A DNA stretch of 64,000 bases from Gari tellinella. Its lineage: Eukaryota; Mollusca; Bivalvia; Cardiida; Psammobiidae. Numbering within the stretch: position 1 is the stretch's first letter; the number at the start of each line of letters is the position of its first letter. Positions 31,351 to 40,486 of this stretch are shown here, one piece after another. Under the pieces are notes generated by a model. It was not told the DNA's origin, ran no database searches, and was given only the letters and a program-made list of their open reading frames with translations. The position numbers were made by a program, and so were the translations under genes. The stretch covers positions 76,746,216 through 76,810,215 of the forward strand of contig OV277868.1 of NCBI GenBank assembly GCA_922989275.2. The letters are read 5' to 3'.

Positions 31351-31827
31351 ATAAAACAGGTGTGTATGTTGTGGATTTATAAAGGTGTGGTATATGCAGA
31401 CAATCACTCACCCTAATGGGGCAACAAATTACTTGAAGTCTGATCTGGTCTATGCTGTCTGCTAATAACCCCCCTGTCCACTATTCATTCTCTATTTGTG
31501 CAGCAGCTAAAGCATGCTATCTCATATGTGATATCAAAAATCTGTGATGTATGAATGTATTTTATAATAGACTTTGTAGAATTTTACTGTATTAACATGA
31601 TAATGTATTTCTTTTACAGGCTGTTAGTTAATCTTATTGTTAAGAAACTTATGTTATTATGTCATTAATTTATTTTTCACTGAAATGACAATGGGCAATT
31701 CCAGTTTCCAATTAAGTGTAGTTAATGTATGACAATTGAAAAATGACAAACAGTGTTACCCTGATCAGAGGCGGTGGTTTTGTCTGTCGTAGTATCTTTA
31801 GTTTGAATAATGTGGTTACTACCGAAA
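31351..31827. other. Sequence between the two P repeats
   Basis: AT-rich, with no coding pattern or element ends recognised. Confidence 0.4.
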
Positions 31828-32360
31828 TTTATTTATGCTTTTCGGTGGATTACCACGAAAAAGCAGTGGATGATCACTTGGTAATCCACTGCAGTGGATT
31901 ATCACCAATCGCTTTTATTATGAATTTTCCCCGTAGGGCTCCCCAAGAATCGTAGTCAATCGTGTCTTATCGTTAAAATCCGGCAGTCCGATTTGTCGCG
32001 AACTACTCACCGGAAGAGCACGAATCCAAACTCGGGAGCAACGAAGTAATTCGGATGACGTCATTATACCGCCAACTGTCACGCCACATGTGTTCGACAT
32101 AAAACGTGGGGCTCAACACGGGATAAATAATGTACGTTCGCTTTCAATTTTGAAACAATTTCGTTTAAAAAGTGGCTTTAAAGCATAAATAAATAGAATA
32201 ACTGTGTTTTTTCAGTGTAAGATCGAATTTAATCCATTTCGTGAACATCAGACTGTTATATTTTCACTCGTTGCTTCGCCACTCGTGAAAATATAACGTC
32301 TGATGTTCACTCAATGGATTAAATTTCGATCTTACACTGAAAAAAACAGTTATCCTCTAT
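31828..32360. repeat. Dispersed repeat P, copy 2
   Basis: Same orientation and nearly the same sequence as copy 1, with a small indel before TGACGTCATTATACCGCC. The same long inverted repeat lies at 32201-32350. Outer flanks of the two copies differ. Confidence 0.85.
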
Positions 32361-32454
32361 GTAATAAGAAATTGAATAATAATTATTATTAAATACTGAA
32401 CACTTACTAAAGGTTCCTTGTGGTTATCGTCATGTGTAGTATAAAAATGCCTTT

Positions 32455-32560
32455 CCAAACCAAAACAAAAAGAAAAAAGAAAGGATTCACTGGGTATCGA
32501 ACTCATGACCTTACCATGTAAAACACTACTCTACTACCTCGACCACGGTGACATGTAGGT
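32455..32560 (-). mobile_element. tRNA-derived SINE-like unit (minus)
   Basis: On the minus strand GTGGTCGAGGTAGTAGAG and GAGTTCGATACCC act as A- and B-box. An A-rich stretch on the plus strand marks the tail. It matches the unit at 19.74 kb. Confidence 0.6.
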
Positions 32561-32700
32561 CTCCAAATCTTATTTTACATACCAAGTTAAGGTTTGAACC
32601 TTAACTTACCCATAACATGGAATGGTTGCAACTTCTATAAATAGAAAAGCTCAGTCACGGTTCAGTGCACAAAATTTACCTATACCATCTCTGTACGTAC

Positions 32701-32811
32701 CTATACAGTTAGGGCCTGTTGTACCATAGACACAGTTGCACGTGTAGTAATTCAGGTGCTCGTTACACGTGCCGTTGTTTTGGCACGGGTTGCTGTTGCA
32801 CTCTGATATGT
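32701..32811 (-). CDS. Secreted EGF/C-type lectin gene, exon 4 (EGF-like)
   Basis: The acceptor TTGTATTTGCAG and donor ATAG|GTACGT frame 111 bases, phase 1 to phase 1. The peptide reads DISECNSNPCQNNGTC, then YYTCNCVYGTTGPNCI. Six cysteines are in EGF spacing. D-I-S-E-C and the Asn/Tyr pattern before the fourth cysteine resemble calcium-binding EGF repeats, which stiffen extracellular rods. It is about 0.9 kb from exon 3. Confidence 0.95.
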
Positions 32812-32944
32812 CTGCAAATACAAGCAACAAATAAAACAACTGTCTTTAATTGCAACACTCGTTCATGGTTAAGAATGTCTTTTTTGGAAGATTTTTTTCA
32901 TTTATCAAATTACGATTTTAGATGCTTTTGAAACATCATTACTC

Positions 32945-33425
32945 AATGTCTGATCAGGACGCAAACTGTATGCAAACTACATGTACAGTCGGAGTTGGCA
33001 TCGAAGGAATGGATAGATTTTACATGTTGGATCTACTATAGTCTTTGGAGTTAGTTTACATACATTTCAATATTTTCAGCAAATTGAGCCAAAGTTAGAC
33101 ATTGACGCTTGAACATGTTCAAATGGGTTGACAACTTGACAAATATAATGATGTTCAGTTAAAAAGCCATCAAACTAGATATGAATACAACTAAAAAGGT
33201 TGTTTCCATGGTCTGTAAGATTCATTCTATTACAAACAGGTAATTCAATTTTGCTCTGAGTTATGGAAAACAAAATAGAATAGATATGATTTTTTATACA
33301 ACAAAATGACAAAATAAATTGCATGTAGTGATTCATGACCACCTATTCCAACCGTTTGGAGTCTAAAATGACTTAAATGAGCCGAATCAATGACACGAAT
33401 GAACTATCTCAGTATATGTGCTTTA
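32945..33425. other. Intron 3 sequence, nothing recognised
   Basis: Only a lone degraded hairpin arm (GTCTGATCAGGACGCAAACTG near 32950). No gene. Confidence 0.4.
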
Positions 33426-33432
33426 CATTAGC

Positions 33433-33728
33433 AATGGTGTTATTCTCTCCCTTTACTGGAAACGAAACGCAAATTCAATGTCATAAATACATGAACATAG
33501 AAAATGACTTTTTGGAAACATTGACAATTCATTTTAATCTCAATGGCAAACAGTTTGGAGCCTGGTCAGATGCCGGGCTACCCGGCATCTGATCAAGCTC
33601 CAAAATGTTTTGTCAGAAATGCGTTTATTGCGAAAGAATAACGTCTTTATTATTATTATTATCATCATTATTATTATTATTATTATCATCATTATTATTA
33701 TTATCATTATTATTATTCTCTACTGTAT
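33433..33728. mobile_element. MITE family A ending 14 bp from the exon 3 donor
   Basis: The left end is worn (GGTGTTATTCTCTCCC). The hairpin is CAGATGCCGGG / CCCGGCATCTG, with a change in both arms relative to other copies. The right TIR (TTCTCTACTGTA) is separated from the rest by an expanded microsatellite. Confidence 0.75.
33648..33716. repeat. ATT/ATC trinucleotide microsatellite
   Basis: About 23 triplets, mostly ATT with interspersed ATC, grown inside the right end of the A element. Confidence 0.95.
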
Positions 33729-33742
33729 ACGCCAACGGTTAC

Positions 33743-33853
33743 CATCACAGTACGGGCCAGTGGTTCCTACAGGGCAAGTGCACGTGAAGCCATTAATATG
33801 CTCGTTACAGTGTCCTCCATTCTTGCACGGGTTACTGTTACACTCGAGAATAT
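33743..33853 (-). CDS. Secreted EGF/C-type lectin gene, exon 3 (EGF-like)
   Basis: The acceptor AAATTTTCAG and donor GATG|GTAACC frame 111 bases, phase 1 to phase 1. The peptide reads [16 protein letters not shown], then [15 protein letters not shown] with six EGF cysteines. The donor is weaker than in the other exons (GTAACC). The terminus of an A-family MITE lies 14 bp into the intron, followed by the microsatellite. The neighbouring exon upstream encodes the thrombospondin-EGF segment. Confidence 0.93.
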
Positions 33854-33905
33854 CTGAAAATTTATTAAACCAAGATATATTCCTTAGCAAGTGAAAGATG
33901 CCCAA

Positions 33906-34150
33906 AACCTATTATTGACATCGACATACATTTTATTCTATACATGTAGATCTGTAAATATAATCATACACAGCCTTTGAAAAATGGCACGCGACACCCC
34001 GCCATGTCAGATAACAAAATTTGCACACGATAGTTCTCATATCGTGTTTAAAGAGACCGAAAACCATATTTGTTATTTGACATCCATTTACAAAACATAT
34101 TCAAAATTTGTTTCTCAGTCTTCTTAAACCTTTCATTGACAAATTTACTG
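33906..34150. other. Intron 2 spacer
   Basis: No coding or repeat family signal recognised. Confidence 0.4.
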
Positions 34151-34156
34151 AGCCTC

Positions 34157-34368
34157 TTTACCCCTTAACCATCATAGTGTCGTCTGCTTCAATATTGCTG
34201 ACGGCAATATCGTTTCAAAATTAGATGTAAGGCAGTAAGACTGAAGTTATTTCGAAACGAGTGTCAAACAGATTAATCCTGATCAGACGCCGCATGGCGC
34301 GGCGTCTGTTCAGGATTCGAATTGTTTGCAAACGCGTCTTTTGACGTCATTAACAGTGAAAGTGTTAA
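34157..34368 (+). mobile_element. MITE family B
   Basis: The left side is CCCCTTAACCATCATAG with GTGTCGTCTGCTTC. The hairpin is CAGACGCCGCATGGCGCGGC with slightly degraded arms. The right end is ACAGTGAAAGTGTTAA. It abuts a K element. Confidence 0.75.
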
Positions 34369-34369
34369 C

Positions 34370-34545
34370 ACATTCAACCCTAGCGACGATTATACTCGTC
34401 ATTTACCAACCGTGTGAGGATTAAACCTGTCCCATGCAAACAGTATATACCCTTATCAGAGGGCTCCTTAAAGAGCCCTCTGATCAGGGTCTATACTGTT
34501 TGTCATTTTAAAATGTTTTGTTAAAATCATCCCTAAATAGTAACA
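34370..34545 (+). mobile_element. Family K element
   Basis: It begins CACATTCAACCCTAGCGACG. The hairpin is ATCAGAGGGCTCCTTAAAGA, with CTCTGATCAGGG in the other arm and CAAACAG / CTGTTTG feet. The right end is not clear. Confidence 0.65.
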
Positions 34546-35160
34546 AGAAATATCTTTAAAAAAGATATTCGGCGGAATGAGTGGTTGAACTAAGGCTATA
34601 TAGATGGGTGTGCAAAATTGAATGAAATTGAGGTTTTCAAAGAATTGTAATATCTTGGATTGAAAAGCAAAAAATTAAAGTATACAATTGAAACAGTAAC
34701 TTTTATTTAAAATGCAAAACTATCATGTACAGAAATGCAAAACAAAACAATAATTTAACTCATATCCTAGCTACTGGTAGGAGATCCTCACATTAATCTA
34801 TTGTTCTATATATCAAACTTCATTCATAGAGTTTCTTGAAACAAACTATAGCATACACATATGTACAGATTCAACAGTCTGCTAGACTTCACTCTTGTAA
34901 ATAATGATGAAACCACACAATTGTGTTTAACTCACTTGAGGCCATTTATATTTAATATTGCTTTTAATGTATGGTAAATGTGTACAAATAGTTAACAATT
35001 AAAACAAATTGGTAGTAAACAATTACAAAACACCTAGCTTCCTCTGTATTTCAGATGTCATCTTAAATTGCATCATCCCAGTGTAGTAAACAGTCTAGTC
35101 TGTGTCTCTAAATTTTACACTCACAGCCATATCTGGGAAAACTGAAATTGGACATAGACC
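34546..35160. other. Intron 2 sequence, nothing recognised
   Basis: AT-rich; no exon, repeat end or motif seen. Confidence 0.4.
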
Positions 35161-35166
35161 AGCCTA

Positions 35167-35304
35167 CAGGGCACCAAACCCTATGGTGTTACCACTCATT
35201 TTGATTGTCTCGAAGAGACAATTCAAATGTTTAGTGACACCACAGGGTTTAATGCACAAATAAAGATTTTAAGTTTTGAAATAATTCCCTTATCTGGAGC
35301 CCTG
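35167..35304. mobile_element. Family N element, left end shortened
   Basis: The hairpin GATTGTCTCGAAGAGACAAT has CCTATGGTGTTAC / GTGACACCACAGG arms. The right end is CTTATCTGGAGCCCTG. It matches the complete N element at 36911-37100. Confidence 0.65.
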
Positions 35305-35444
35305 GCTACTATCCAATCAGACTATTCAGTTTCAACAGGTGCTCTCAAGTCTAAATTTCTGATCAAATATAATTGGTTGAAATGTGTGGCCAAACAGAAA
35401 GTGTGGCTAAATAGAAACCAGACAGCTCCGCCGAAAAAATGGAC

Positions 35445-35487
35445 TAGACTTATTTTGAAATTGGAATTTTCCATTAACAGTTTCAGG
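35445..35487. mobile_element. Right-end fragment of a family K element, 8 bp from the exon 2 donor
   Basis: AAATGGACTAGACTTATTTT and CCATTAACAGTTTCAGG match the right ends of K elements near 43.31, 59.96 and 61.07 kb. It stops eight bases into intron 2 on the gene strand. Confidence 0.6.
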
Positions 35488-35495
35488 TAACGTAC

Positions 35496-35711
35496 CGTCA
35501 CAGCAGCGTCCATTTGTACCTGGCGGACAGTCACAGTGTTCGTTCACAAACACCCCGCCATTCTTACACTGTGTGTTACACCGCTGTGTATCCCGGGTGC
35601 CGTCCGCGTAACAATGTCGAACTCTGAACGCTCCTCCGCAAGTGGCAGAACACCCACCCCAAGACGCCCAGTGGTAGCCATGGGAAAAGCAGAGGGACCC
35701 ATCAACTAGAA
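35496..35711 (-). CDS. Secreted EGF/C-type lectin gene, exon 2 (thrombospondin-1 plus EGF)
   Basis: The acceptor GTTTTGCAG and donor GACG|GTACGT frame 216 bases, phase 1 to phase 1. After the split Val the peptide reads LVDGSLCFSHGYHWASWGGC, continuing SATCGGAFRVRHC. This is a thrombospondin type-1 start (W-x-x-W-G-G-C-S-x-T-C-G-G). It then passes through RCNTQCKNGG into HCDCPPGTNGRCCD, an EGF-type ending. The two modules share one exon and the EGF part has lost or shares its first cysteines. It lies immediately after the signal peptide, so this is the N-terminus of the mature protein. Confidence 0.9.
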
Positions 35712-35772
35712 CTGCAAAACATTAAAACACTGAGACAACTCAACTTCAAGTTCAGTTTAATGAAATCATTTC

Positions 35773-36005
35773 CGGCGGCAGTAGTCCAGTGGTAACACAT
35801 TGGACTACGGTACCAGGGGTCGTGAGTTCGATCCCCCATCGGACCAGCGGTCTGACTATGGGATTTTTTCTGAATCCCCGATGATGTACAGGAATGTTCT
35901 TGAGCAAGACATGTACCGCGATTGCTCCTCTCCACCCAGGAGTTAAAATGGGTACCTGTGAAGGGTCTGAGTCGGTACTGCGGCTGCATTTGATTGCGCC
36001 ATAGA
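35773..36005 (+). mobile_element. tRNA-derived SINE in intron 1
   Basis: The head has A-box TAGTCCAGTGGT and B-box GAGTTCGATCC. The body contains CTTGAGCAAGACATGTACC and CACCCAGGAG, then AAATGGGTACC, a central segment seen in several animal SINEs (from memory). It ends at a TAGA-type tail shared with the next piece. Confidence 0.8.
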
Positions 36006-36155
36006 TATATAGATAGATTTATTTCGGTAAAAAGTATACATAACATTGCAAAGCATTATTAAAGCAAAACATATAAGAGCCATGTAATGCGCTCTAGAAA
36101 CCAAGGATAACACAAAAAAGGAAAACTATTTTCCATATTTCCATTGTGGTCCTTA
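36006..36155 (-). mobile_element. 3' end of a LINE, minus orientation
   Basis: It reads ATAGATAGATTTATTTCGG outward from its tail. It matches, inverted, the piece at 59393-59552 (GAGCCATGTAATGCGC here; ATTACATGGCTC there). No coding part is present. Confidence 0.6.
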
Positions 36156-36179
36156 ATGTTAGTACGGTAAGTGTGTTAG

Positions 36180-36785
36180 TTGATTAGTCTTACCTTAACC
36201 TATAATGAGGTGTGTTTATAAACTTTATACATGAAGTTAGCCTTACCTTTATAGTGGTATGATAGTCTGTTAGTCTTACCTATATAGAGGTCTGTTAGTA
36301 TGTTAGTCTATAGAGGTATGTTTTTGTGAAAGCCTTACCTTTATAGAGGTATGATATATGTCCTGTATATAGGTCAGTTAGCATGCCAGTCTTACCTATG
36401 TAGAGGTCTGCTAGTCTGTTAATCTAACCAATACAGACGTGTAGGCTAATGTGTAAGCATTATCTATATAAAAACCTGTTAGCCAGTTATCAGGGGCCAG
36501 TTTCATAAAACGACGTACGACAAATCTTGTCGTAAGTCAGATTATCAAAAGTCATAATTATTATACCTACATATAATCCTGTCTTGTGACATCTCTTTGG
36601 TATCGTCTTGAAAAGACGATTCCAAAGAGATGTCACAAGACAGGGTTATATAGAGAAATCAAATATGATATGTATTTTTAAGTTTTGACTTACGACCGTT
36701 TTTGTTGTGCGAAGTTTTATGAAACGGACCCCTGCTCTGTTTTCGTTACCTATATAGAGGTCTGATAGTCTGTTAGCCTTACCTA
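36180..36785 (-). repeat. Degenerate tandem array of splice-donor-like units in intron 1
   Basis: On the gene strand, units of the type CTATATAGGTAAGACTAACA are repeated with variable spacing. Copies with GGTAAG occur near 36190, 36245, 36279, 36336 and 36393, with the true exon 1 donor (TATAG|GTAAGG) at 36777-36784. A family J element splits the array. The last bases of exon 1 and its donor are themselves one unit. Confidence 0.7.
36493..36732. mobile_element. Family J element with hairpin core
   Basis: The ends are GGGGCCAGTTTCATAAAAC and GTTTTATGAAACGGACCCC. The core hairpin is TATCGTCTTGAAAAGACGAT with GTCTTGTGACATCTC arms. A second copy lies at 62.5 kb. The superfamily is not clear. Confidence 0.8.
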
Positions 36786-36843
36786 TATTGCAGAGCAACC
36801 CCACAAGGATTAACAACGACACGCCCCTTCCTAATTCCGTCAT
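36783..36843 (-). CDS. Secreted EGF/C-type lectin gene, exon 1 (signal peptide, start codon)
   Basis: The ATG at 36841-36843 opens MTELGRGVSLLILVGLLCNI, a short polar start followed by a hydrophobic core, which is a signal peptide. The exon ends ATAG|GTAAGG in phase 1. Joined to exon 2 this gives a Val codon and continues in frame. The in-frame codon further upstream is GTG, and a stop lies before it, so the ATG is the best start. The product is therefore predicted to be secreted. The donor is part of a tandem array in intron 1. No promoter element could be identified upstream, which is filled with K and N elements. Confidence 0.8.
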
Positions 36844-36896
36844 CGTTGTCCTAGTTAGCACTTTATGCTGAAGTTATAGAACATATATTATAAATG

Positions 36897-37262
36897 TTAA
36901 CACATTCGACCAGGGCTCCAGATAGCAGGGAGTAAACTGAATAAAATCAACAGTTTCCCACTCGTATCTGTACCAAATCCTATGGTGTTACTGCTCATTA
37001 GAATCGTCTCTTTGAGACGATTCTAATGAGTAGTAACACCATAGGGTTTGCAGAAATGAAGATTTTCGTTTTTGAAATAATCCACTTATCTGGAGCTCTG
37101 TTCAACCTTATCAGCAATTATACTCGTCATTGACAAACAGTGTACCAGTAAAGAGTACACCTGTCCTATGCAAAAATTGTAGACACTGATCAGAGGGCTC
37201 CTGTAGGAAACCTGTGACCAGATCCCGCACTGTTTGTCATTTTGCAATATATTGTTTAAATC
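36897..37262 (+). mobile_element. Family K element split by family N
   Basis: It begins TTAACACATTCGAC, is interrupted, and resumes TTCAACCTTATCAGC with CTCGTCATTGACAAACAGTG. The hairpin is ATCAGAGGGCTCCTGTAGGA, degraded on one side. Confidence 0.65.
36911..37100. mobile_element. Family N element nested in K
   Basis: The ends are CAGGGCTCCAGATA and TTATCTGGAGCTCTG. TTCGAC / TTCAAC flank it as a 6-bp duplication with one change. The perfect hairpin is AATCGTCTCTTTGAGACGAT with ATGGTGTTACTGCTCATT in the arm. Confidence 0.8.
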
Positions 37263-37560
37263 AAACTTATAGATACTGAAAACAAAATGGTATCATAAAA
37301 AATAAATTGTAAATGTATGTCAAATGCCAGTATAAACACGTGACAAGAATCGTAGACGGATAAAGATCAAAGACGACAAAACATATTTAAAGCAGGAAAA
37401 TGGAACAACTGTGTTTACACTAACAGCGCAAACTGAAATTTAGTCTAGATAGGCGGCGAACGGTCTGTCAACAATTCATGTCCATGTGTGAATAAACACC
37501 TGAACAGAACAGAATATCTTATTAGTCGTAAACTTGCAAAGGTTCTTGTCTTAACAGAAA
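37263..37560. other. Spacer, nothing recognised
   Basis: Upstream side of the lectin gene; no gene or repeat recognised. Confidence 0.4.
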
Positions 37561-37565
37561 GCATA

Positions 37566-37745
37566 GCACAGTTTGGTGCCTGATCAGACGCCGGTAACCC
37601 GGCGTCTGATTTGGCTCCGAATCGTTTGCCACTCAGATAAAATATATGTTCAGAATTTTCCTCCAGCTGTCATATTCCACATTTCATTGCATTGTGTTTA
37701 GACTCGTTTAAACTGGAAACAAATATAAACGTCTTACCCACTTTA
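37566..37745. mobile_element. MITE family A, degraded
   Basis: The hairpin GACGCCGGTAACCCGGCGTC has a one-base-shorter loop. Right-side motifs (AGACTCGTTTAAACTGG) remain. The TIRs are worn. Confidence 0.55.
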
Positions 37746-37911
37746 CGGTCTAGATCAATTTATATTGATCAATAAATAGTAATCATAGTAATAAAGAAAA
37801 ATTCAAACAGGAAGAGATACTCACAGGATAATGTCATTCGGTATAACCACTCTAGACTTGAACCTGTAAATGCCGCACTCGCTGATATCGCAGGTCAATG
37901 AGGAATTGAAA

Positions 37912-38121
37912 TACAGTAAAACCTCGCTATTACGACCACTAAAACGAATGCTAATTGAGTGTCTAATAGACAGGTGACAGCTTAAAGCAAGGTGACAGTG
38001 AAACAGAAAGGTCCTATAGGAGCTTTCTGTTTCACTGTCACCTTGCTTTAAGCGGTCACCTATCGTAAACACCCTAATAATTAAAATAATTTAGTGGTCG
38101 TAATAGCGAGGTTTTACTGTA
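37912..38121. mobile_element. MITE family D, complete
   Basis: The near-perfect ends are TACAGTAAAACCTCGCTATT and AATAGCGAGGTTTTACTGTA. The hairpin is AGGTCCTATAGGAGCTTTCT with CAAGGTGACAGTG / CACTGTCACCTTG arms. TA target, pogo/Tigger-like ends. Confidence 0.9.
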
Positions 38122-38248
38122 CAAGAAAATATGTATCAACTGCCTACAAGTCTATTGATAGTCTTATACAAAGGTGACATAATAATGCAGAACTAAAGTA
38201 ATGCAGAAAACTACTGGAGGGGCATTCTGTATTACTTTTGTTATACGT

Positions 38249-38498
38249 TACAGTGGAGAATGTGTTATTCTTTCCCAATAAACGCGTTTACGCTAAAACT
38301 ATTATTTGCAGTGCAAACAGTTTGGAGCCAGATCAGACGCCGGGTAACCCGGCGTCTGATCAGGCTCCAAACTGTTTGCCACCAAAATAAACATGAAATA
38401 TCAGAATTGTCCAAAAGTTGTTCTTTTCTACATTTTAGTGCTTTGCGTTTGCGTACGTTTGCGTTTAAACGGGAAAGAATAACAGATTCTCCACTGTA
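38249..38498. mobile_element. MITE family A
   Basis: Full length with both ends and intact hairpin. A decayed D-type hairpin precedes it (38170-38245). Confidence 0.9.
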
Positions 38499-38499
38499 T

Positions 38500-39261
38500 G
38501 CGGTTATCTGTCTTTTGAAAAATCCATACCTCTTTAGTAAATGGCCGCTAAATCTAGGTGATACTGTGTCATTCTACGAAATAGACCTTTTGTGTGCCCG
38601 ATCGAAAGTTGGTTGTATTTTGTCACTAAACCAACAGATGGATAACCAGGTTTCAAATCAGAGGTAATGCCTGGCTTACATGTTACTCTATCTTTAAACA
38701 TGCGTCTGTAGTACTATTGTTTTAACAAATCAAGCAGACGACATTTTTTATCAAGGCATACGACAGCGTACGTCTTTAAAAGGATCATCAAGCTAGTTAT
38801 CTCTTTGCATTTTCTTATTGCCAAGGTATGTAAAATAAAAAAAACACGCCATACAGTCAAGTCAATCTACTACAACTTGTGTCCATTGAGCCGTACCATC
38901 AGAACACCTGCCTTATTGCAATTTAAACAGTGTAGATCAAGGCCAGTCGCATTGTCCAATACACCGCTGGACACCTACGTGCATCTAAAGCATCCTATGT
39001 TGCTGAAGTATACACGGTATTTTGCAGTGTATACCAAACTCAGATACATAGCCTGGGATGAGAACGATGCTTGGTCTGTACCAGGTTGCAATGCAATATG
39101 GCTGGTTTTGTCATGGCACGGCTCATATGTTTTTCTTTCACGATATTTTCTTTTCGTTTACATGATTGTCCTAAAAAAGATGTCCACTGCCAACAGTTTG
39201 GTTAGGCTCCAAACTGGTTGTCATTCAGTTTCAAGTAAAGCCTCAGAAATTAAAAAGGGTA
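38500..39261. other. No supported gene
   Basis: An open frame of 172 codons (38805-39323) crosses this stretch but runs into a family E element and has no domain, so I do not call it. Confidence 0.45.
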
Positions 39262-39612
39262 TACAGTGTTCCCTCTCTACAACGGCCCTCTCAACAACAA
39301 CTCCCTCCTTACAACGACCCTAGCCGCAGTTCCCAAACTCGAACAATTATGTCTTACGCTTTTATTACTGCAATATCGTCTGCTAGGAATTGTCGTCTGA
39401 TATTTTTCTCAACGTGATTTAATAGAAAAAAAACTTAATGACGAGTGACAAATAGCTTGAATCCAGATCAGACGCCGCGTAACGCGGCGTCTTATCTGGA
39501 TTCAAGCTGTTTGCAAAGGTAAGCAGATTTCCCTCCCTATAACGACTCCATCCGAACAACGCACATATTTTGTGTCTCCGATTATATGTCGTTGTAGAGA
39601 GGGAACGCTGTA
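39262..39612. mobile_element. MITE family E, complete
   Basis: The ends are TACAGTGTTCCCTCTCTACA and GTAGAGAGGGAACGCTGTA. An interior motif pair is ATCGTCTGCTAGG / GTCGTCTGATA. The hairpin is CAGACGCCGCGTAACGCGGC with AGCTTGAATC / GATTCAAGCT feet. TA target. Confidence 0.9.
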
Positions 39613-40085
39613 CATGTAATTGCTAAATGTTATTGCACTGCGTTTGCGGTTTTTGTTTTCATTCAAACGGGAAAGATTTATGACATTATATTTACCTTCG
39701 CCCTATTCAATTTCATTAAAAAACAAGACGTTTAATTCGTATAGACGCACTTTCTGGAGGGGCGGGACTTGTGGATATCTTTCGCAGAGGATGTCGGGCT
39801 TATTTTGTTCTCCTAGAATCATTTTGTTGCGATTGGATGTTGAAGCTTCAGTAATGCGGATGTTCCTTGCAGGGTACAGATTATTTGTGTTAACAACCTC
39901 TAATGTAGATTAAACATAGATCTACATGCATACTAATAAAATGTTCATTTGATATTAGAAATTACAGCCAATATAATGTAAATATAAGAAATATAATGTA
40001 AATATAAGCAATGAACTGAATGTTTTCGGCGTGTCAGCGAAATAAACGACCGCTAAATCTAGGTGAAAAAAAATCCGTTCATATC
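39613..40085. other. No recognised gene
   Basis: Part of a degraded A right side (TTCATTCAAACGGGAAAGA near 39658), otherwise unassigned. Confidence 0.4.
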
Positions 40086-40262
40086 TTAACCCTTTCTCTT
40101 ATAGAAGCGACTTTTAGCACATGCATTTTGTTCATCCGCTGAAGAAAATAGTTCCAATATATACCGTAATGAATATGTGTCATATTTAATACTTTCCTTA
40201 TTCTAGCAGGTAATAGCTTAAAGCAGGCATTCTGCTTTACTTTCAACCTTCTAGTCGCCTAT
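40086..40262. mobile_element. MITE family C, right end lost at a junction with A
   Basis: It starts TTAACCCTTTCTCTTATAG. Half of the hairpin remains, and it breaks off at CTATTTTTTAAAAACG, where family A sequence takes over. Confidence 0.75.
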
Positions 40263-40469
40263 TTTTTAAAAACGTACGCAAACGCAAAGCACTAAAACGT
40301 AGAAAAGAACAACTTTTGGACAATTCTGATAATTCTTGTTTATCTTGGTGACATACAGTTCGGAACCTGGTTACCCGGTGTCTGATCTGGCTCCAAACTG
40401 TTTGCACTGCAAATAATAGTTTTAGCGTATACGCGTTTATTGGGAAAGAATAACAGATTCTCCACTGTA
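40263..40469. mobile_element. MITE family A, left end lost at the C junction
   Basis: It picks up at ACGTACGCAAACGCAAAG and runs to the intact right end TTCTCCACTGTA. One hairpin arm is shortened. Confidence 0.8.
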
Positions 40470-40486
40470 TCTGTAGTATTTGCATA

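Noticed and set aside
33605..33894. Isoleucine- or leucine-rich open frames near 33.7 kb
   Set aside because: They are translations of the ATT/ATC microsatellite.
35773..35850. A tRNA gene
   Set aside because: A- and B-boxes are present but the acceptor and anticodon stems do not pair well, and the sequence continues into a SINE body. The same holds for the units at 19.5, 19.7, 32.5 and 48.2 kb.
36646..36861. A 71-residue single-exon protein
   Set aside because: The frame begins at GTG and runs past the exon 1 donor into intron 1 and a transposon. Only the first 20 codons after the ATG are coding.
38805..39323. 172-codon open frame on the plus strand
   Set aside because: No domain or codon-like composition, and its end runs into the terminus of a family E element. 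Most likely chance.
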